This document shows positions 7,128 to 10,679 of a stretch of DNA of 10,679 nt, piece by piece. The DNA comes from JAFGJU01 sp964570935 (GTDB lineage: Bacteria > Eisenbacteria > RBG-16-71-46 > JAFGJU01), in the NCBI GenBank assembly GCA_964570935.1, contig CAZMZP010000037.1:1-10679 (forward strand), given 5' to 3'. The first letter of the stretch is position 1. Each line of letters starts with the position of its first letter. Below the pieces are notes generated by a model. That model saw only the letters and a program-made list of their open reading frames with translations. It searched no databases and had not been told where the DNA came from. The position numbers were made by a program, and so were the translations under genes.

Positions 7128-7862
7128 ATGAAACTCCTCTATATCTTCCCACATCCTGACGACGAATCCTTCGGCCCTGCCGCGGTGATGCACTCGCAGC
7201 TCAAGAAGGGCCACCAAGTCTACCTGCTGACGTTGACCAAGGGCGGGGCGACCCGTGAGAGGCACAGGCTGGGCCTCTCGGTTGCAGAGATGGGGGAGAT
7301 CCGCCACAAAGAAATGCTCGCAGTTGAGGAAGTCCTCTGCTTGAACGGAATGACGGTGCTCGACTTTCCCGACAGCGGGCTCAAGGAGCTGGACCCGAGA
7401 ATTCTGGAGCAGGCGGTCAAGAGCCACATCGAGAGCCTGCGGCCCGACGTCGTCGTGACTCATCCAGTTCACGGCATAAGCGGGTTTCACGATCACATCG
7501 TGACGCACGCGGTCGTGAAGAGGGTGTATCTCGAGCTGAGGGACGCGGGGGCTCCCGGCGGCGCGGGGGCCGGCTTCCCCAGGCGCCTGGCCTTCGTAAC
7601 GCTTCCCGACAGCGGCAGGCCGACCTGGAACGAGGACGGGTCCGCACGCCTCAAGCTGACCGAGGAAGCGCTGATCGACTGCGTTGTGCATCTAGAACCC
7701 GACGACATCCAGGCAATGAGGAACGCTCTGGCCTGCTACGCCACGTACAAGGACACAATCGAGAAGTCTGGCGTTGTCGAGAAGATCGGCGACCGTGTGT
7801 ATTTCGAGTTCTTCGGCGAGGACTTCACTCCGCCGTTGAGTGAGTTGACAGAGTGGATGTGA
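7128..7862 (+). CDS. PIG-L / LmbE-family zinc deacetylase
   Basis: This 244-residue protein has the family hallmarks: FPHPDDE near the N-terminus (His9, Asp11, Asp12), then GHQVYLLTLTKGGAT, an EIRHKEM helix, and THPVHGISGFHDH (His121-Asp122-His123). By analogy with MshB, His9, Asp12 and His123 would bind zinc and Asp11 would be the base. Family members remove N-acetyl groups from GlcNAc-containing lipids, thiol precursors or small glycosides. The length is normal and there is no signal peptide, so it is probably cytoplasmic. The start ATG is 3 nt after the hydrolase stop, and its weak Shine-Dalgarno (AGGACGGA, 7113-7120) lies inside that gene, which suggests one transcript and possible translational coupling. 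The substrate cannot be inferred, and neither a BshB nor an MshB assignment is justified. Confidence 0.9.
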   Translation: MKLLYIFPHPDDESFGPAAVMHSQLKKGHQVYLLTLTKGGATRERHRLGLSVAEMGEIRHKEMLAVEEVLCLNGMTVLDFPDSGLKELDPRILEQAVKSHIESLRPDVVVTHPVHGISGFHDHIVTHAVVKRVYLELRDAGAPGGAGAGFPRRLAFVTLPDSGRPTWNEDGSARLKLTEEALIDCVVHLEPDDIQAMRNALACYATYKDTIEKSGVVEKIGDRVYFEFFGEDFTPPLSELTEWM

Positions 7863-7950
7863 CGGGAGTCAGTAGTCAAGCCGAGGCAACGCGTGGTGAG
7901 ACCTCTAGACCCGTCGGCCGCGGCGACGCCGGCCATCCAGGAGGTGCCCG

Positions 7951-9819
7951 ATGCCCGTGACAATCACCTGCTACGGCGGTGTGAGAGAGATTGGCGGGAG
8001 CAAGATCCTGCTCGAGGACGGGGCGGGCCGCCAAGGTGCGTCTCACCAGAACGGCGGCGGCCACGCCGGCACCAGCCGCGAAGGTGCCGGAACTCGAGAC
8101 ACCGCTGGTCGTCGCATCCTGTTCGACTTCGGCCAGTCGTTCGACCGGCACAAGGTCTTCTTTGACGGCGTGTTGCTCAGAGAGCGCGCCAGCCGCGGGC
8201 TGCTGGACCCCATCGCGCTTGGACTCATTCCCCCCCTGCGCGGCCTCCTGCGTGAAGACGTGATTCCGGTGTTCAACGGAGCGCACCTCACGGTTAGGGA
8301 AATCCCCCCCACCGGCCGCCAGAAGACACCCAAGCAGGAAGTCGAGATATCGCCCGAGGCCGTGGAAGAGTTCTGGGAACACTGGAGGAGCCGGTGCCCC
8401 GAGCAGTATCGAGACTTGAGGCGTGAATCGGGCCCGGTGGTTGACTTTCTGTTCCTCTCGCACGCGCATCTGGACCACATCGGTGACGTCCAGTACGTCG
8501 CACCCGACGTACCCGCGTACAGCACTCGCGTAACCGCGGCCATAAGCAAAGTCATAATGGACGTCGGCCCGGCCGGAAAGTCGGGCGCCGTTTACGTCAA
8601 TCCGTGCAAGAGCTCAGCGGAGGGCATACTGCAGGCCGACAGGGAACAGCCGTTGGTCCCTCGGCCGTGGGGGATGGTGGACGGAGGATTTGGCGGGGAC
8701 GCGCTGGACGGTGAACCGTCCGCGCTCGACTCTTCTGACGGAGACAAGTCTGCCGCCGCCCCCTCCGGCGACCGGCTGGATTCGGCCGCCTGCTTCTGGG
8801 ACACGCCGCCGAGCAAGTCCGAGAAAGGTCTTGCCCCGAGGGCTCCCGCGCCTCCCCCCGGCTCCTGGCTCAAACACTGGAACGTGGACCACTCGCTCAT
8901 GGGTGCTGCCGCCTACGCCGTCGAGACGGACGCGGGTTGGGTCGCCTACACTGGCGACCTGAGGTTTCATGGCGGGAAGAGCGAGACGAGTCACAAGTTC
9001 GCGGCGGAGCTGGCAAAGCTTCATCCGGTCGCTCTCCTCTGCGAAGGGACGAGGCTTCCCTACAAGCAGGCGAACGTGACGGAAGAGGAAGCGTGCCAGA
9101 ATTGCCTCAAGGCAGTTCGGCAGGCCCAGGGGAAACTAGTCGTGGCGGACTTTGCCGCGCGGAACGTCGAGCGACTGTTGAGCTTCATGACAATCGCGGC
9201 GGAGACCAGGCGGACGCTGCTGCTTCAGCCCAGAGACGCATACCTGCTGCGGGCAGTGCTTCTCGCCGACTCCGGCGCCATTCCTGACGTGATGGAAGAG
9301 GCATGCGTGGGTCTTTACGCGGACCCCAAAGGCAGCCAGTCCGACTGGGAGAAGAACGTTGTTAGGCGTTACTCCTCCTGCCGGGTCGGGCCGAACGAAG
9401 TCCAGGGAAGTCCCGGGGATTTCATCCTGGCCTTCAGCCTGATGGACATGGCTGACATGCTGGACATTCAGTTTCTGATTGGAGACGGGATGTCCGGCGT
9501 CTACATCTTCTCCAACAGCCCCGCCTTCGACGACGAATACGCGATTGACCTGAAGCGCCTCATGAACTGGACGAGGCACCTCAATCTTGAGATGATTGGC
9601 CTCAAGCTGGAGGGCGAAGACGTCGAGGCCGTGCGCGGGTACCATTCGTCCGGTCATGCGTCGCGTCAGGAACTTGTGGATTTCGTGAAGCAGGTGAAGC
9701 CCAAGATGCTGATCCCCATCCACACGGAAGAGCCCGAGGAATGGGTGGGCGAGCTGGCGGGCACGGGTATCAAGATATGCCAGCCCGAGGTGGGGAAGGA
9801 GATTGACGTGCCGGCCTGA
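7951..9819 (+). CDS. RNase J-like metallo-beta-lactamase / beta-CASP hydrolase with two low-complexity insertions
   Basis: The 622-residue product starts at ATG 7951, 4 nt after AGGAGGTG (7939-7946). It begins CYGGVREIGGSKILLED, as in RNase J-like proteins. All metal motifs are visible: Asp59 in LFDFG, HAHLDH at 171-176, His314 in VDHS, and Asp336 in TGDLRFHGG. Beta-CASP-type motifs follow: Glu365 (LLCEGTRL), His565 with SGHAS, and His591 in IPIHTE. It is therefore probably an active, metal-dependent RNA-processing or RNA-degrading enzyme in the cytoplasm, although substrate choice within this superfamily cannot be read from motifs. Two insertions rich in Gly, Ser, Ala and Pro interrupt the metallo-beta-lactamase domain (residues ~24-53 and ~232-308). 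The 88-nt gap from the deacetylase gene has no convincing promoter, so co-transcription is possible. Confidence 0.85.
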   Translation: MPVTITCYGGVREIGGSKILLEDGAGRQGASHQNGGGHAGTSREGAGTRDTAGRRILFDFGQSFDRHKVFFDGVLLRERASRGLLDPIALGLIPPLRGLLREDVIPVFNGAHLTVREIPPTGRQKTPKQEVEISPEAVEEFWEHWRSRCPEQYRDLRRESGPVVDFLFLSHAHLDHIGDVQYVAPDVPAYSTRVTAAISKVIMDVGPAGKSGAVYVNPCKSSAEGILQADREQPLVPRPWGMVDGGFGGDALDGEPSALDSSDGDKSAAAPSGDRLDSAACFWDTPPSKSEKGLAPRAPAPPPGSWLKHWNVDHSLMGAAAYAVETDAGWVAYTGDLRFHGGKSETSHKFAAELAKLHPVALLCEGTRLPYKQANVTEEEACQNCLKAVRQAQGKLVVADFAARNVERLLSFMTIAAETRRTLLLQPRDAYLLRAVLLADSGAIPDVMEEACVGLYADPKGSQSDWEKNVVRRYSSCRVGPNEVQGSPGDFILAFSLMDMADMLDIQFLIGDGMSGVYIFSNSPAFDDEYAIDLKRLMNWTRHLNLEMIGLKLEGEDVEAVRGYHSSGHASRQELVDFVKQVKPKMLIPIHTEEPEEWVGELAGTGIKICQPEVGKEIDVPA

Positions 9820-9909
9820 GCGGCGCGCGGCACGCCACTGTGGCTCTCGCCCGGGCCGCTGCGGTGCGCCCCGCTGGACGCCAGGTCGGGAATAGAGGAA
9901 TAGGTTGTG

Positions 9910-9920
9910 AGAAAGGAGGT
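9910..9920 (+). promoter_or_regulatory. Very strong Shine-Dalgarno
   Basis: AGAAAGGAGGT is an 11-nt perfect complement of the common 16S 3' tail ACCTCCTTTCT, and lies 5 nt before ATG 9926. It is the strongest site in the window and suggests a highly translated small protein. Confidence 0.75.
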
Positions 9921-9925
9921 TCGTC

Positions 9926-10216
9926 ATGGCAACGTACATCATCCTTAGTCGCATCGCGCCGGGTGCCTTCTCGGACCCGAAGGAATTCAAGAACATAGCA
10001 GCAACAGTCGCAGAGAAAATAAAGGCCTGGTGTCCGGGAGTCGAGTGGAAGCAGAGCTATTCCACACTGGGGAACTTTGACGTGGTGGACGTCGTTGAGT
10101 CTGACGACCCGAAGCAGGTCCAGAAGGCCGCCATGATAATCAGGTCATACGGCCACGCGGACACCGAGACACTCCCGGCGACGCCGTGGACGCAGTTCCT
10201 GGAGAATCTGGGGTAG
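9926..10216 (+). CDS. GYD-domain protein
   Basis: A 96-residue single-domain protein beginning MATYIILSRIAPGAF, with the family pattern of an N-terminal strand, a helix (EFKNIAATVAEKIKAW), the turn TLGNFDVVDVVES in place of the usual TLGxYDxVxxxE, a second helix and a closing TETLPATPW. It matches the GYD family (PF08734) in length and order, though the motif itself reads GNFDVV rather than GxYD. These are small alpha/beta proteins of ferredoxin-like fold with no established biochemical role. It has no signal peptide and is probably cytoplasmic. It lies 106 nt after the RNase J-like gene; that gap holds GC-rich sequence and no clear promoter or terminator. The start is fixed by the outstanding Shine-Dalgarno at 9910-9920. 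Confidence 0.85.
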   Translation: MATYIILSRIAPGAFSDPKEFKNIAATVAEKIKAWCPGVEWKQSYSTLGNFDVVDVVESDDPKQVQKAAMIIRSYGHADTETLPATPWTQFLENLG

Positions 10217-10389
10217 GGGCTCCGAACCGTCCTTGTTTGCCGCCCTCGGGGCTGACACTGGGCTCAATCCCCGTGGCAGCCGGCCGGGTCTGCACACGTT
10301 TCATCCTTGTGAAAGACTGCGCCGAGGCGCTGGCTAATTCTCGGGACGTCGGTGACCGCTCCCTGAGCGGCTGAACATCGCCTCAAGTA

Positions 10390-10408
10390 TTCCAAACGGG
10401 CATTGGAA
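10390..10408. promoter_or_regulatory. Inverted repeat, possible operator
   Basis: TTCCAA-ACGGGCA-TTGGAA is a perfect 6-bp dyad with a 7-nt centre, typical in size of a dimeric repressor or activator site. It lies about 100 nt upstream of the predicted -35 box. It could also be a short RNA hairpin at the end of the GYD transcript. Confidence 0.3.
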
Positions 10409-10510
10409 CCCCCCAAATCCACAACTTCACCGTTCTCTAATCATTTAACTATCTCATAATCAAGAAGTTACTGCGCCCGAAGAAAAATCGCGGCGCTGTG
10501 GAGATTCTTC

Positions 10511-10540
10511 TTGACACACTGCGTCAACATATGCCATGAT
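10511..10540 (+). promoter_or_regulatory. Predicted sigma70-type promoter for the last gene, overlapped by repeats
   Basis: A perfect TTGACA (10511-10516) is followed after 18 nt by CATGAT (10535-10540, 4 of 6). Transcription would start near 10547, about 65 nt before the ATG at 10612. The -35 is part of a dyad TTGAC-N7-GTCAA (10511-10527), and CGTCARCA occurs twice exactly 20 nt apart (10522-10529 and 10542-10549), flanking the -10. These could be operator half-sites. Confidence 0.5.
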
Positions 10541-10611
10541 ACGTCAGCAAGGTGAGATCACAGAGTCCTCAAACAGGCACACACCCCAAACCAGGAGGAG
10601 GTACCCAGGCC

Positions 10612-10679
10612 ATGATAACCATGCCGCCAATCGAAAAAGAGTCTCCCCGACTCAAGCTGCTGCTGGACGATGCCGCCAC
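10612..10679 (+). CDS. Start of an unidentified gene (3' end outside window)
   Basis: ATG 10612 lies 9 nt after AGGAGGAGGT (10593-10602) and opens a frame that runs to the window edge, reading MITMPPIEKESPRLKLLLDD. A second in-frame ATG at 10621 is 18 nt from the Shine-Dalgarno, so the first is preferred. The 22 visible residues contain the start of a probable helix (SPRLKLLLDDAA) and no signal peptide. That is too little for a functional call. The dedicated promoter at 10511-10540 and the 395-nt gap suggest it begins a new transcription unit. Confidence 0.6.
   Translation, partial: MITMPPIEKESPRLKLLLDDAA

Larger units (their letters stand above)
10217..10611. other. 395-nt intergenic region with regulatory signals
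   Basis: The first 160 nt are GC-rich and hold one perfect hairpin, CCGCTC-CCT-GAGCGG (10356-10370), without a T-tract, so only a weak candidate for ending the GYD transcript. From about 10380 the base composition turns AT-rich (for example 10430-10470). It then holds a dyad at 10390-10408, a promoter at 10511-10540 with overlapping repeats, and a strong Shine-Dalgarno at 10593-10602. A CATAAT at 10455-10460 resembles a -10 box but has no good -35. No supportable gene was found here. Confidence 0.6.

Noticed and set aside
7845..7873. TTGACA at 7845-7850 as promoter for the RNase J-like gene
   Set aside because: No acceptable -10 at 16-19 nt; the hexamer is inside the end of the deacetylase coding sequence.
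7912..7928. CGTCG-N7-CGACG dyad before the RNase J-like gene
   Set aside because: A 5-bp stem in very GC-rich sequence without a T-tract is likely chance.
9136..9996. 286-codon frame on the - strand
   Set aside because: Antisense to the RNase J-like gene and the GYD start; no motif and no Shine-Dalgarno.
10186..10374. 62-codon + strand frame after the GYD gene
   Set aside because: It starts inside the GYD gene, has no Shine-Dalgarno and no recognisable content.

Overview
The window is a GC-rich piece of a bacterial chromosome. All genes that can be supported lie on the + strand. The organism probably belongs to a poorly cultured lineage near the Fibrobacteres-Chlorobi-Bacteroidetes group (Eisenbacteria-, Latescibacteria- or Krumholzibacteria-like). 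The reason is that two adjacent large secreted proteins end in the PNPFNP...RxFDVxGxxVRTLV...PSGVY module (FlgD Ig-like / type IX-sorting-like C-terminal domain) common in those phyla. Starts are preceded by strong AGGAGG-type Shine-Dalgarno sequences, which is unlike classical Bacteroidetes. The phylum assignment is inference.

Layout. (1) 2-562: the C-terminal end of a protein cut by the window edge, perhaps a GHKL/HSP90-like ATPase. (2) 563-821: a regulatory leader with a good extended -10 promoter, a short overlapping reading frame and two mutually exclusive hairpins, the second followed by a T-tract. (3) 822-3887: a 1021-residue secreted protein with a TTG start, built of 13 clear plus one decayed ~50-residue repeats (predicted beta-propeller), a fibronectin-III-like domain and the C-terminal sorting-like domain. 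(4) 3996-7124: a 1042-residue secreted alpha/beta hydrolase (lipase/esterase-like) with an unidentified N-terminal domain, a Big2-like Ig domain, and the same C-terminal pair of domains. (5) 7128-7862: a PIG-L/LmbE deacetylase starting 3 nt after the hydrolase stop. (6) 7951-9819: an RNase J-like metallo-beta-lactamase/beta-CASP hydrolase with two low-complexity insertions. (7) 9926-10216: a small GYD-domain protein with an exceptionally strong ribosome binding site. (8) 10217-10611: a 395-nt intergenic region, AT-rich in its second half, with a promoter and several dyads, leading into (9) the first 22 codons of an unidentified gene.

How they fit. Genes 3 and 4 look like cell-surface or exported proteins exported by Sec and handled by the same C-terminal sorting route. 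The hydrolase and deacetylase are probably co-transcribed and could act on lipid or glycan substrates, though nothing in the sequence fixes the substrate. The RNase J-like and GYD proteins are probably cytoplasmic, with no evident link to the secreted pair. No RNA gene, CRISPR array, insertion sequence or phage feature was seen.
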